Part shown: piece by piece, positions 42,814 through 51,248 of the stretch | Position numbering within the stretch: position 1 is the stretch's first letter | Layout of the letters: each line of letters begins with the position of its first letter | Assembly (NCBI RefSeq): GCF_005845215.1 | Contig: NZ_SPHO01000007.1 | Location: 186,001-250,000 of the forward strand | Origin: Clostridium sp. 1001271st1 H5 | Lineage (GTDB): Bacteria; Bacillota; Clostridia; Lachnospirales; Lachnospiraceae | Direction: 5' to 3' | Length of the DNA: 64,000 nt | Made by a program: the position numbers and the translations under genes | The notes under the pieces: model-generated | What the model was told of the DNA's origin: nothing | Databases searched by the model: none | The model's input: only the letters and a program-made list of their open reading frames with translations

Positions 42814-43644
42814 TTACTTCTCCAGCAATACCGCAATCGTATCCCCCGTCCCATCATAAATCCTTCCCGCAGCATCCCCGTAAATTCCGCTCACACGAAA
42901 TCCGCACAGAGCCGCCTCTCTCACCAATGACTCAACTGTAAAGTATTGATTCCAGATATAATAGACCGCCGCGTCATGTTCTGAAATCACTGCAGACTGT
43001 TCTAAGGTGACGTTCTCCGTAAATTTGCAAAATCTGTTTAACACCATATACCCCTGTTCCCGCCAGAAGCCTCCGCCAGGATTCATCTCCCAGGTATCAC
43101 CTTCCTGAAATGCCCTGTACTTTTCCATGGAGAAAACATCCAGCAGCACCTTGCCTCCCGGCTTCAGATGCCGATACATGGTCTGCATGACAGTATGCCG
43201 GTTGCGTTCCGATAAAGCTCCATAATCACAATAAATCATGGTAATAAAATCAAAACAGCAATTCAACTCCAAACTCAGGTAATCATGATATAAATAACAG
43301 ATATCAAGCCCCTTTCTCTTTGCCGAATCCCTTGCATAAACAATGGAACGTTCTGAAAAATCCACTCCAGTCACCTGAAATCCGGCCCGGGCAAACCGTT
43401 CCCCGTACAATCCCGGACCGCATCCAAGGTCTAACAGTGCAGGATAGTCCGCAGGCGGTACTGCCTCTGTTATCCAGGCCGCAGATGATTCAATAAAATG
43501 AAGTTTTCTGCTGGCCCCGTTAAAATCAGGGTCCAAATGAGCCTCAAGGATTTGTTTTGAAATGTATTCGTCATTCCAAAAGGGAACCTCTGTCTCCTGG
43601 AAAAGCGAGGGACATTCTAACATTTTTCTGATACGTTTATACAT
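42814..43644 (-). CDS. SAM-dependent methyltransferase behind an attenuator-like leader
   Basis: A 276-residue class I methyltransferase. Motif I is LLDLGCGPGLYGERFARAG (about 71-89), with VTGVDFSERSIVYA next, FDFITMIYCDYGAL, and LKPGGKVLLDVFSM. ATG 43644 has AAAGGAGG eight bases upstream. The first codons (MYKRIRKMLECPSLFQETEVPFWNDEYISKQILEAHLDP) are those of a methyltransferase group common in gut clostridia, with unknown substrate. The transcript would cross a promoter, a 49-codon ORF and a terminator-like hairpin (43684-43709) before reaching it, so its expression may be controlled by termination. Confidence 0.86.
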   Translation of the reverse strand: MYKRIRKMLECPSLFQETEVPFWNDEYISKQILEAHLDPDFNGASRKLHFIESSAAWITEAVPPADYPALLDLGCGPGLYGERFARAGFQVTGVDFSERSIVYARDSAKRKGLDICYLYHDYLSLELNCCFDFITMIYCDYGALSERNRHTVMQTMYRHLKPGGKVLLDVFSMEKYRAFQEGDTWEMNPGGGFWREQGYMVLNRFCKFTENVTLEQSAVISEHDAAVYYIWNQYFTVESLVREAALCGFRVSGIYGDAAGRIYDGTGDTIAVLLEK

Positions 43645-43683
43645 TCTCATTTCCTCCTTTAATTCTGAAAAAGCCAAAAACAA

Positions 43684-43709
43684 GAGCCGCAGATTTTACT
43701 CCGCGGCTC
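43684..43709 (-). terminator. Terminator after the small ORF and before the methyltransferase
   Basis: On the minus strand GAGCCGC, a 12-base loop and GCGGCTC are followed by TTGTTTTTGG. The first arm overlaps the stop codon of the small ORF. Its loop carries GGAGTAAAAT, which is exactly complementary to ATTTTACTCC in the hairpin upstream, so it could be disrupted by that pairing. Confidence 0.75.
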
Positions 43710-43857
43710 AGCCTTGTGGGATGAAAAGCCTCAGGAGTAAAATAAAATCAAATATCAGGTACACAAACCAAGCCGATGTCTCGGCCATTTGCCACTTGAT
43801 ACAATTGATTTTATCTACTCCTTTCCAGTCATATCCATGCCACTGATTATGTGGCAT
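43708..43857 (-). CDS. Possible 49-residue single-helix membrane protein
   Basis: The frame starts MPHNQWHGYDWKGVDKINC and ends with a hydrophobic segment WFVYLIFDFILLLRLFIPQG (residues 30-49). The tail looks like one transmembrane helix with a positive residue and a polar end. A good promoter lies 50-80 bases upstream, and the stop is inside a terminator, as in a real monocistronic gene. Against it: no ribosome site fits ATG 43857. The best one, AAAGGAG (about 43818-43825), lies inside the frame and would serve an internal start at ATC or TTG. No family is recognised. It may instead be a leader RNA. Confidence 0.4.
   Translation of the reverse strand: MPHNQWHGYDWKGVDKINCIKWQMAETSAWFVYLIFDFILLLRLFIPQG
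43733..43822 (-). ncRNA. Long imperfect hairpin in the methyltransferase leader (candidate regulatory RNA)
   Basis: On the minus strand GGAGTA-G-ATAAAATCAA near 43821-43805 pairs with TTGATTTTAT-TT-TACTCC near 43751-43734. Inside, TATCA/TGATA, CAAA/TTTG and GCCGA/TCGGC continue the stem to a GACA loop. The 5' arm includes the AAAGGAG ribosome-site-like sequence. The 3' arm (ATTTTACTCC) can instead pair with GGAGTAAAAT in the terminator loop. Such exclusive pairing is typical of attenuators and riboswitches. Seen as base pairing only; no known riboswitch class is recognised. Confidence 0.45.
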
Positions 43858-43907
43858 CTGATATGCCGGACTATCATCACCTTTTTCGTTTTATATTTTA
43901 TGTTATC

Positions 43908-43936
43908 ATCTTATAATAAGTCATAATGTTTGTCAA
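43908..43936 (-). promoter_or_regulatory. Promoter for the small ORF/leader RNA
   Basis: A perfect TTGACA (43931-43936, minus) lies within the last helD codons. A 17-base spacer leads to TAAGAT (43908-43913). Transcription would start near 43901, giving a leader of about 45 bases before the small ORF and 257 before the methyltransferase. Confidence 0.65.
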
Positions 43937-46076
43937 TATTGCATTTACATTCCAAAAGCAGCTGCGGTGAAATGAATTCCGTCCTTTTCCCGCTGTACGT
44001 AAGGGTCAGCCTGTGCATGGCCCGCGTACAGGCAATATAGAGCAGGCTGCGGTCAAAATCAGAGGCATACGTGCTGCAATCCGCTTGTGGAATCAGGACC
44101 TCATCAAACTCCAGCCCCTTGGACATGCGGATTGATGTGATAGAAATTCCATTTTGAAAGCTGGCGCTCTCCTGCGTAATCAGGTTCATATCATATTGGG
44201 ACCCTCTGCCTTCTCCTGCTTCATCTCCCCCTGCTTCGTCTCCTCCCCTCTGACTCCCACCGCAGCATCCTGCCAGCGCTTCATACATCCCTTTAGCCGC
44301 CTCATCTGTTTTTAAGATAATTCCCAGCGAAACATTTTCCCCTTCCCTGAAACCTTGGATTACTTCCATTATTCTCCTTATTTCATCTGCTGTGTCCAGG
44401 CATGGAATCAGCACCGGAGGATTCCCATGGCGTTTTACGGGCTCCAGGGCGGATACATAACGGATATTTTTTGCAAATGACATGATTTCATAAGTGGAAC
44501 GGTAGCTCTTATTCAGTTCCACAAACCAGGCATTCGCATAGATGGAACGCAAATCCTCCAGGCTGTGCATGTGGTTGGGGTTGACGAGCTGTCCGTAATC
44601 CCCCAGAATCGTTTTCTGGCATGGAAACATTCGGTTTAAGGCAGTAAACTGGATGGGCGTATAATCCTGCATCTCGTCAATCACCAGATGCCTGGTGATA
44701 TGGCTTTCCTTTAAGCCCTGGAATGCAGCATGAAGATATAAAAAGGGATACACATCCGCCCACTCCAACGTCTTCTTAGCAGCCATGACAAAAAGCTCCG
44801 GAATTCCCATCCGTTTATAGAAATCCTTGTAGACAGCCAGCGTGTCCTTCATGACAAGCATGGAGTTCAGCTGTTTCAGAATCATCCCCGGGCGGGGCAC
44901 CTCCTGTTCCATGATATTATCTGTCTCAAAGCGGTCATGGATATCATCTGCAACCATAATCAGCCGTTTCTTGACCGGATAAGTTCCGTAGGCCCGAAAC
45001 CGCGCCCTAATCCACTCTCCCTTTGCCGTAAAACTGCCGTATGTATAATCCGCAGGCACAAAAACAAACTCCGGCATCTGTTCTATGTACCGGTCCATTA
45101 AGGCAACAAAATCCAGGGTTGACTTAAACCGCACCCTCTCATTCCAGGCCTTATCCCGGGGCTGAAGCGGGTCCCTGTCCGGCTCAAAACCAATGACTCC
45201 CTGCAGCTGGATTTCAGCAAGGTCCCCAAAGCTCATCTCATAGATAGGTTCCTCTCCCAGTTCAGGAATTACGCCTGAGATATAGTCCCCGAATACCTTA
45301 TTGGGCGAGAGAATCGTAACATTCCTGGCTTTCAGCCTGTCTTTAAACCGGTACAGCAAAAATGCAATCCGGTGAAGGGCAATGGAAGTCTTACCGGACC
45401 CGGCCACTCCCTGGATAATCAATGTCCCTTCCTTCTCATTTCTGATAATCCGGTTCTGCTCCTTCTGGATTGTGGAAATAATGGATTTCATCCTTTCATC
45501 GGAAGTATGGCTCAGTTCCCTTTGCAGGACATCGTCCTGCACATTGGATGAGCTTTCAAGTGCATATTCCATGACCCCGTTCCTGATTTTAAACTGGCGT
45601 TTTCTGGTAAGCTCTCCCGCTGTCCAGCCTGACGGCGCCAAAAATCCGGCCTCTCCAACCTCGCAGTCATAAAACATACTGGATATGGGGGCGCGCCAGT
45701 CAAAAATCATCGGTTCATTTTCGTATTGGAATGCAAACCTGCCGATATAATAGGACTCCCCTTCCTCCTCCTGCTCCTCCCGAAAATCAATTCTGGCAAA
45801 ATACGGGGATTCCTTTAATTTTGCAATCCTGTCCCGCATCTCCACGGCAAATGCGCCTGTCCTGTCTGTCTGTTTTAACAGAAGTTCATTCTGGAACATC
45901 TCATGGGGGTCGATTTCTCCCCTGTGGTCCGCCATGTATTTCTTGGTATCCGTGTATTCCCTGTCCGCCTTTCTGACAGATTCCTCTGCCTGCTGCAGGG
46001 CTTTCAAAAGCTTTGCATTCACCTGTTCCAGATGTACTATTTCATCAGGGAATGGGATGGCCGGATAATCACTCAT
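43911..46076 (-). CDS. HelD-like RNA polymerase recycling helicase
   Basis: A 721-residue UvrD/Rep-like superfamily 1 ATPase. The N-terminal coiled coil (about 10-80) is used by HelD to enter the RNA polymerase secondary channel. Walker A is QGVAGSGKTSIALHRIAFLLY (about 220-240), Walker B HLVIDEMQDYTPIQFTAL, and the C-terminal motif IACTRAMHRLTLTYSG. HelD frees stalled RNA polymerase using ATP. A Gly/Asp/Glu/Arg-rich insert (GGDEAGGDEAGEGRG, about 625-640) interrupts domain 2A. ATG 46076 follows GGAGGAGAGGG; the frame to 46151 is only overlap. It overlaps the AraC-GNAT gene by eight bases. Confidence 0.9.
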   Translation of the reverse strand: MSDYPAIPFPDEIVHLEQVNAKLLKALQQAEESVRKADREYTDTKKYMADHRGEIDPHEMFQNELLLKQTDRTGAFAVEMRDRIAKLKESPYFARIDFREEQEEEGESYYIGRFAFQYENEPMIFDWRAPISSMFYDCEVGEAGFLAPSGWTAGELTRKRQFKIRNGVMEYALESSSNVQDDVLQRELSHTSDERMKSIISTIQKEQNRIIRNEKEGTLIIQGVAGSGKTSIALHRIAFLLYRFKDRLKARNVTILSPNKVFGDYISGVIPELGEEPIYEMSFGDLAEIQLQGVIGFEPDRDPLQPRDKAWNERVRFKSTLDFVALMDRYIEQMPEFVFVPADYTYGSFTAKGEWIRARFRAYGTYPVKKRLIMVADDIHDRFETDNIMEQEVPRPGMILKQLNSMLVMKDTLAVYKDFYKRMGIPELFVMAAKKTLEWADVYPFLYLHAAFQGLKESHITRHLVIDEMQDYTPIQFTALNRMFPCQKTILGDYGQLVNPNHMHSLEDLRSIYANAWFVELNKSYRSTYEIMSFAKNIRYVSALEPVKRHGNPPVLIPCLDTADEIRRIMEVIQGFREGENVSLGIILKTDEAAKGMYEALAGCCGGSQRGGDEAGGDEAGEGRGSQYDMNLITQESASFQNGISITSIRMSKGLEFDEVLIPQADCSTYASDFDRSLLYIACTRAMHRLTLTYSGKRTEFISPQLLLECKCNIDKHYDLL

Positions 46077-46920
46077 GTTCCCTCTCCTCCTGCTGTAAAA
46101 TAAAACGCTGGGTGGGATAGCCGTATTCCACCAGCAGTTCTGCCTCTGCAAATCCCAGCCCTTTTATTTCATTCCGGTGCCCGGTGTCCGCCTTATCGCC
46201 CTCCCTGTAGGTTGTAATGCTGATTTCCTTCCCCTTAAGCAGTTCCTTCATTACCTTATCCAGCATGGCCTTGGGAACTCCCTTTTTCCTGTAAAGCGGA
46301 TGGCTTCCCATAAAATCAATGCTGCCGTTTTCATAAGAAAACAGCATGATGCCGATGGCTGTTCCCCTGTCCTTCAGGATAAGGGCCTGTGCTGTGCTGA
46401 TTTTCTGTCTTAATACCTGGACATATTCCTCCTCATGCAGATGAGGAAAGCCGTCAATCACAAGCCTCACCAGTTCCATCCATCCAGGAATATCCTCTTC
46501 CGATGCAAAAGAAATCTCCCATGACGCCTTTTCATTTCTGTCAAGCATTTCATAACTCCCTTCAAAATTAAATCTGAGCTGTAAGGGATAAAACCTTTCA
46601 TTCTCCCTGTACATGTTGGGAGGTATTTTATACATGGCTGTAAAAGCATTGGTAAATGCCTGCTGGCTCTGATAACCGGATAAAAATGCAATCTGGACAA
46701 TGGGTTTACCGGAAAAAACCAGCAGCTTTGCGGCCTCGGTCAGCTGCCTGCGCTGGATGTAATCATGAATGGTAAGGCCCACTGTATCGGAAAACACACG
46801 GTGAAGATGATATTTGGAATAATGGACTGCTCCGGAAATCATGGCCAAATCCAATTTTTTCGTCAGATTGGCTTCAATAAAATCAATTGCCAGGATTACC
46901 TCTTCCATACTGCTCATCAT
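46069..46920 (-). CDS. AraC-type regulator fused to a GNAT domain
   Basis: A 283-residue two-domain protein. The N-terminal AraC DNA-binding domain (about 8-105) shows ISGAVHYSKYHLHRVFSDTVGLTIHDYIQRRQLTEAAKLL and AFLSGYQSQQAFTNAFTAMYKIPPNMY. The C-terminal half (about 135-270) has GNAT features: IALILKDRGTAIGIMLFSYENGSIDFMGSHPLYRKKGVPKAMLDKVMKELL. ATG 46920 fits AGGAGG eight bases upstream. The DNA-binding domain is first, unlike most AraC proteins with a sensor. The gene ends within the first codons of helD, so the two are coupled. Confidence 0.85.
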   Translation of the reverse strand: MMSSMEEVILAIDFIEANLTKKLDLAMISGAVHYSKYHLHRVFSDTVGLTIHDYIQRRQLTEAAKLLVFSGKPIVQIAFLSGYQSQQAFTNAFTAMYKIPPNMYRENERFYPLQLRFNFEGSYEMLDRNEKASWEISFASEEDIPGWMELVRLVIDGFPHLHEEEYVQVLRQKISTAQALILKDRGTAIGIMLFSYENGSIDFMGSHPLYRKKGVPKAMLDKVMKELLKGKEISITTYREGDKADTGHRNEIKGLGFAEAELLVEYGYPTQRFILQQEEREHE

Positions 46921-47117
46921 AAAAATTGCCTCCTTGCTGCCGGCCGCTATGGGAACCTTGTTCCGTTTTCCCAGGCAACCTGTATTCCAGAATAGTATAA
47001 TCAAAACCAAACCGGTTGTCTTAAGAAATCTTGCGCATTTTCCGGTGAATCATATAGCGTTTAAAGGACAGTCAAGTCCGTTTCGGTCTATCTATCATAT
47101 TCAATAAGGTGAAAGTA

Positions 47118-47189
47118 TGAAATACGAACGTATCAGAGATTTAAAGGAAGATAATGATGCAAAAAACAAACCAGTGTCTGGTATATAAA
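47118..47189 (+). pseudogene. N-terminal remnant of an XRE regulator
   Basis: AAGGTG then ATG 47118 opens MKYERIRDLKEDNDAKNKPVSGI and stops after 23 codons. MKYERIRDLREDxDLTQ is the standard opening of short XRE regulators. The sequence diverges after residue 14, at the helix-turn-helix itself. It appears to be a leftover start of a deleted gene. A terminator for the opposite strand begins at once. Confidence 0.5.
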
Positions 47190-47233
47190 AAAACTAAGGG
47201 CCGGGAATCAAAAATACAAACATCCCCAGCCCT
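47188..47233 (-). terminator. Terminator of the PhzF gene
   Basis: On the minus strand AGGGCTGGG (47225-47233) and CCCGGCCCT (47198-47206) pair with one G-U. They enclose an 18-base loop and lead into TAGTTTTTTT. Confidence 0.8.
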
Positions 47234-47275
47234 ACCGGTATTGAACCAAAATGTGAAATCCGCATACCAAAGGAA

Positions 47276-48181
47276 TTACAACTGAATTTCGGCCGCAAAA
47301 GCAATCACAGCCTGTCCCATAATCTGCACACGCACCGGCATTCCCTTCTCAATCTTAACCTTCACCTGCATGCCGCCGTCACGCTTAATGGCCTCACCCT
47401 GCAAGATAGAAAAAGAGAGTTCATCGTCAGTTTCCAATGACCTGCAAATGCCGTAATGGACCAGATAAATGCCCAACGGCCCATTGGCATTTCCTGTTAC
47501 CGGGTCTTCCGGAATGCCGATTGCCGGTGCAAACATGCGGCCATGTACCAGTACATCATCTTTTGGATTTAATGTAAATACATAATATCCGTTACAGCCC
47601 ACTTTTGCACTGATTGCAGCAAGGGCATCCATATTGGGAGCAAGTCCGTGAAGCAGTGTATTTGATTTGATTCCCACCATTATTTTGGAATGACCGGCAG
47701 AGGCAGTGCAAACAGGACAATCCCTGCGAATGTCTGTTTCACATATACCTAAGGCTCCTGCAATCTCCGCTACAATGTCAGGCGAAAATGGTTCTCCAAT
47801 TTCCGGGTTTCCCTGTGTCATAATAATGGAAAAATCGTCATCCTCTTTTACAATATCCACAGGCAGAATCCCGGCCTTTGTCTTTTGTAAAACCCGTCCT
47901 GAAACAGCTGTGCCTTCTATGGCTCTTACATAATGGGCTGCAATCGTCGCATGCCCGCACAGAGGCACCTCGGTTGTCGGTGTGAAAAATCTGACCACCG
48001 CATCATGCTCTGCGGATTGGGGTGAAAAGATAAACGCTGTCTCGGAATTGTTTAATTCTCTGGCTATTCTCTGCATCTGCTCATCGGTCAGCCCGTCTGC
48101 ATCCGGCACAACACCGGCAGGATTGCCATGAAACCGGCTGCGTGTGAATGCATCCACCTGATATATCCTGTATTTTTTCAA
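47276..48181 (-). CDS. PhzF-family isomerase-like protein
   Basis: A 301-residue protein of two DapF-like halves. The N-terminal pattern is VDAFTRSRFHGNPAGVV (6-22), with the catalytic acid in RELNNSETAFI (Glu47) and TTEVPLCGHATIAAHYV (68-84). The C-terminal half has FAPAIGIPEDPVTGNANGPLGIYL. Family members isomerise or epimerise small acids; few have anything to do with phenazines. It is a single gene with its own terminator. Confidence 0.92.
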   Translation of the reverse strand: MKKYRIYQVDAFTRSRFHGNPAGVVPDADGLTDEQMQRIARELNNSETAFIFSPQSAEHDAVVRFFTPTTEVPLCGHATIAAHYVRAIEGTAVSGRVLQKTKAGILPVDIVKEDDDFSIIMTQGNPEIGEPFSPDIVAEIAGALGICETDIRRDCPVCTASAGHSKIMVGIKSNTLLHGLAPNMDALAAISAKVGCNGYYVFTLNPKDDVLVHGRMFAPAIGIPEDPVTGNANGPLGIYLVHYGICRSLETDDELSFSILQGEAIKRDGGMQVKVKIEKGMPVRVQIMGQAVIAFAAEIQL

Positions 48182-48229
48182 AGTAATTTCCTCCCTGTGA
48201 GCAATGAAATACTCAGCTGCCGGCTGTAC

Positions 48230-49147
48230 CTACTCCTCCACATCCAGCAGATAAGGCGTAACCTGATACACGTAGTAATTCAGCCAGTTGGTATACAGCG
48301 TATTGGAAGTATTCCGCCAGGTCAGAGGCGGCGCTGAAAACGGGTCATTATCCTCGTAATAGTTATAGGGAACCTCGGGATTCAAGCCTTTATTCAAATC
48401 CCTGTGGTACTCATTATTCAGCGTCATCCTGTCATACTCAGGATGTCCCTGGACAAATACCTGCCGCCCGTCCCTGCTCATGACCAGGAACACGCCAGCC
48501 TCATCGGATTCAGCCAGAATGGCCAGCTCCGGATGCTTCCGGATATCTGCCTTCCTCACCTCGGTATAGCGTGAGTGGGGGGCCAGGAAATAGTCATTGA
48601 GGCTTCTCACCAGGGGAACCTTCCGGTCCAGAACCCTGTGATTATAGATACCTGACAGTTTCCTCTTCATAGGGTATTTGGGGACGCCGTAGTGATAATA
48701 AAGCCCTGCCTGGGCTCCCCAGCATATATGTATGGTGGATGTCACATGGGTTTTGCTCCACTCCATCATCATGGACAGCTCCGGCCAGTAATTCACCTCT
48801 TCAAACTCCAGATTTTCCACCGGCGCTCCGGTTATAATCATGCCGTCAAACTTTTTCTTCTTAATCTCTTCAAAGGTGACATAGAATTTGTTGAGATGGC
48901 TGGCCGACGTGTTCTTTGACACATGGGTGGACAGCATCAGGAAGGTACAGTCCACCTGAAGGGGCGTATTGGACAGGGCCCGCAAAAGCTGGGTCTCTGT
49001 TTCTTCCTTCAGGGGCATCAGATTCAGAATCAGGATTTCCAGCGGACGGATATCCTGGCTCATAGCCCTGTCCTCATCCATTATAAATATATTTTCTTCC
49101 TCCAGAATCACTTTTGCCGGAAGGTCTCTCTGTACTTTTATAGGCAT
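48230..49147 (-). CDS. metA: Homoserine O-acetyltransferase (MetA type)
   Basis: A 305-residue enzyme that activates homoserine for methionine synthesis. The nucleophile is Cys142 in HICWGAQAG, with later catalytic His and Glu in VQGHPEYD. Residue 111 is Glu, in [10 protein letters not shown]. In MetA proteins Glu111 marks use of acetyl-CoA and Gly111 succinyl-CoA, so the product is predicted to be O-acetylhomoserine despite the homoserine succinyltransferase family name. ATG 49147 follows GAAAGGAGAGAG. I see no SAM riboswitch or T-box in the short upstream region. Confidence 0.93.
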   Translation of the reverse strand: MPIKVQRDLPAKVILEEENIFIMDEDRAMSQDIRPLEILILNLMPLKEETETQLLRALSNTPLQVDCTFLMLSTHVSKNTSASHLNKFYVTFEEIKKKKFDGMIITGAPVENLEFEEVNYWPELSMMMEWSKTHVTSTIHICWGAQAGLYYHYGVPKYPMKRKLSGIYNHRVLDRKVPLVRSLNDYFLAPHSRYTEVRKADIRKHPELAILAESDEAGVFLVMSRDGRQVFVQGHPEYDRMTLNNEYHRDLNKGLNPEVPYNYYEDNDPFSAPPLTWRNTSNTLYTNWLNYYVYQVTPYLLDVEE

Positions 49148-49230
49148 GTTTGCTCTCTCCTTTCAAATGTCGGCCGCATCCCGCACATGAATCCTGTTCA
49201 CACACATTGGCAGCATTTCACACGGAAACC

Positions 49231-49280
49231 GCACAGCGTCTGCCGGGACTGCAGTATGCATCCCCCGGCAGATACTGTGC
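49231..49280 (-). other. Strong hairpin between ligA and metA
   Basis: GCACAG (49231-49236) with CTGTGC (49275-49280) and TCTGCCGGG (49239-49247) with CCCGGCAGA (49264-49272) build a long stem. It ends on the ligA stop codon. No T-run follows on the minus strand, so it may protect or process RNA rather than terminate. Confidence 0.65.
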
Positions 49281-51235
49281 TACAACATTCGCAGGAACTC
49301 CTCTTCTGAGATAATGGGAACTCCCAGTTCCTTCGCCTTTTTATTCTTTGACGAGTTAGAGGCCGTGTCATTGTTAATCAGATACGCTGTTTTGGCAGTA
49401 ACGGAACCAGTTACTTTGCCGCCCTTGCTCTCAATCAGCTCCTGGAGTTCCTTCCTGTTTGCAAAATGCTCCACAGACCCGGTCACCACGAAATTCATAC
49501 CTGCAAAGACTGCCTCCCCTGTCTCCTCCGGCTGTTCCTTTTCAATATCCAGCTCTGCCAGCAGATGGTCCACCACCAGATTATTCCTCTCAGAAGCAAA
49601 GTAGTCCATCCAGGCCTGGGCCAGGACGCCGCCGATACCATCCACTGCCACCAGCTCCTCTTCACCGGCATGGCGCATATTCTCAAAATCAAACTTAAAC
49701 TCACGGCACAGCATCTTTGCGTTCGCCAGTCCGATACCGGCGATTCCCAGTCCATACACCATTCTCGGAAGGGTTGTTTTGGATGCTGTCTTTATGGATG
49801 CAATGAGGTTGTCATAAGACTTCTGTCCCAGACCCTCCATTTCCACGATAGCTTCCCTGTGTTCTTCCAGATGGAATATATCCGCGTATTCATGAATAAA
49901 CCCTGCCTGGATAAACTTCTCCAGGGTAGCCTCAGATAACCCGTCAATGTTAAGCGCATCGCGGCTGACAAACAGGGTAAAGCTCTTTATCTTTTTTGCC
50001 TGGCAGTCAGGATTGGTGCAGTACAGGCTCTTTACGTCATTTACCTTTCGGATTTCCGTCTTTCCCCCGCATACAGGACACTCTTCCGGTATGTCCTTCA
50101 CCCCGCTCCTGGTCAGGTTTTCCTCTATCTGCGGGATTATCATATTGGCCTTATACACGGTTATGGTGTCGCCCTCTCCCAGCTCCAGTGCCTCCATGAT
50201 GCTCAGATTGTGGACGCTGGCCCTGCTGACCGTGGTTCCCTCCAGCTCCACCGGCTCGAACACAGCCACCGGGTTGATTAACCCTGTCCTGGAGGCGCTC
50301 CATTCAATGTAGGAAAGGGTTGTTTCCCTGATTTCATCCTTCCATTTAAAAGCAATGGAATTGCGCGGGAACTTAGCCGTACGTCCAAGGGATTCTCCAT
50401 ATGCAATGTCATCATAGGTAAGAACCAGACCGTCAGAGGGAATGTCATTTCCTTCCACTGCCTTTGCAAACATTTCCACTGCCCCGGGCAGGCTGGCTGC
50501 ATCCACCTCCTCATAGCGGACCACCTCAAACCCCTGGCCCTTTAGCCACTCAAACTGGGCTTTTCTGGAATTATGAAAATCCACCCCATCTGCCTTCACC
50601 AGGGCAAATGCCTCAAAATGCACATTCCGTTCCGCTGTAATCTGACTGTTCAGCTGGCGTACGGAACCGCTGCAAAGGTTCCTGGGATTCTTATATTTGG
50701 CGTCCACATCCTCGATTCCGCTGTTAATCCGCTCAAAATCCGAATAGGTAATAACTGCTTCTCCCCTGAGAATCAGCTGTCCCTGGTAGGAAATATTAAG
50801 AGGGATATTGGCAAATACCCTGGCATTGGGCGTAATAACCTCGCCAATTTCCCCGTTTCCCCTGGTAACTGCCTTGGCAAGGGTTCCGCCCTCATAGGTC
50901 AGCACAATGGTAAGTCCGTCCATCTTCCAGGACAGCAGCCCCTTCTGGTCCCCCAGCCATTCCTGCAAATCCTCCACGCTCTTTGTCTTATCCAAAGAGA
51001 GCATGGGTGAACCATGATTTTCCTTTGGCAGCTCGCTTAATATCTCATACCCTACCTGCTGTGTCGGACTGCCCGACAAGGTGACTCCAGTCTCCTTTTC
51101 CAGGGAAACCAGCTCGTCATACAGCTTATCATATTCAAAATTGCTCATGATTTCCCGGCTTTCCTGATAATAAGCCTTTCCTGCTTCCCGCAGGACGGAA
51201 ACCAGTTCCTTCATTCTCTGAATCCTGTCTTCCAT
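49280..51235 (-). CDS. ligA: NAD-dependent DNA ligase, divergent
   Basis: A 651-residue ligase. The adenylation lysine is Lys104 in SWKMDG. Later come an OB domain, a four-Cys zinc finger (CPVCGGKTEIR...CTNPDC, about 388-412), helix-hairpin-helix repeats (about 430-560) and a C-terminal BRCT domain (about 575-651). Two conserved motifs differ from the norm. TRGDGxxGEDVT reads TRGNGEIGEVIT, and the usual KIDGLAISL is KMDGLTIVL. This suggests a second, accessory LigA rather than the main replicative enzyme. It begins 13 bases after the pseudouridine synthase gene. Confidence 0.9.
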   Translation of the reverse strand: MEDRIQRMKELVSVLREAGKAYYQESREIMSNFEYDKLYDELVSLEKETGVTLSGSPTQQVGYEILSELPKENHGSPMLSLDKTKSVEDLQEWLGDQKGLLSWKMDGLTIVLTYEGGTLAKAVTRGNGEIGEVITPNARVFANIPLNISYQGQLILRGEAVITYSDFERINSGIEDVDAKYKNPRNLCSGSVRQLNSQITAERNVHFEAFALVKADGVDFHNSRKAQFEWLKGQGFEVVRYEEVDAASLPGAVEMFAKAVEGNDIPSDGLVLTYDDIAYGESLGRTAKFPRNSIAFKWKDEIRETTLSYIEWSASRTGLINPVAVFEPVELEGTTVSRASVHNLSIMEALELGEGDTITVYKANMIIPQIEENLTRSGVKDIPEECPVCGGKTEIRKVNDVKSLYCTNPDCQAKKIKSFTLFVSRDALNIDGLSEATLEKFIQAGFIHEYADIFHLEEHREAIVEMEGLGQKSYDNLIASIKTASKTTLPRMVYGLGIAGIGLANAKMLCREFKFDFENMRHAGEEELVAVDGIGGVLAQAWMDYFASERNNLVVDHLLAELDIEKEQPEETGEAVFAGMNFVVTGSVEHFANRKELQELIESKGGKVTGSVTAKTAYLINNDTASNSSKNKKAKELGVPIISEEEFLRML

Positions 51236-51248
51236 TCCGCTCTCCTGA

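Noticed and set aside
43562..43846. Plus-strand frame of 94 codons across the methyltransferase start and leader
   Set aside because: It crosses the real methyltransferase start, the terminator and the hairpin, and lacks a ribosome site. It is more likely a shadow of the minus-strand leader.
49148..49280. Possible SAM riboswitch or T-box upstream of metA
   Set aside because: Only one strong hairpin at the ligA stop is present; the conserved SAM-I or T-box core sequences are not seen.
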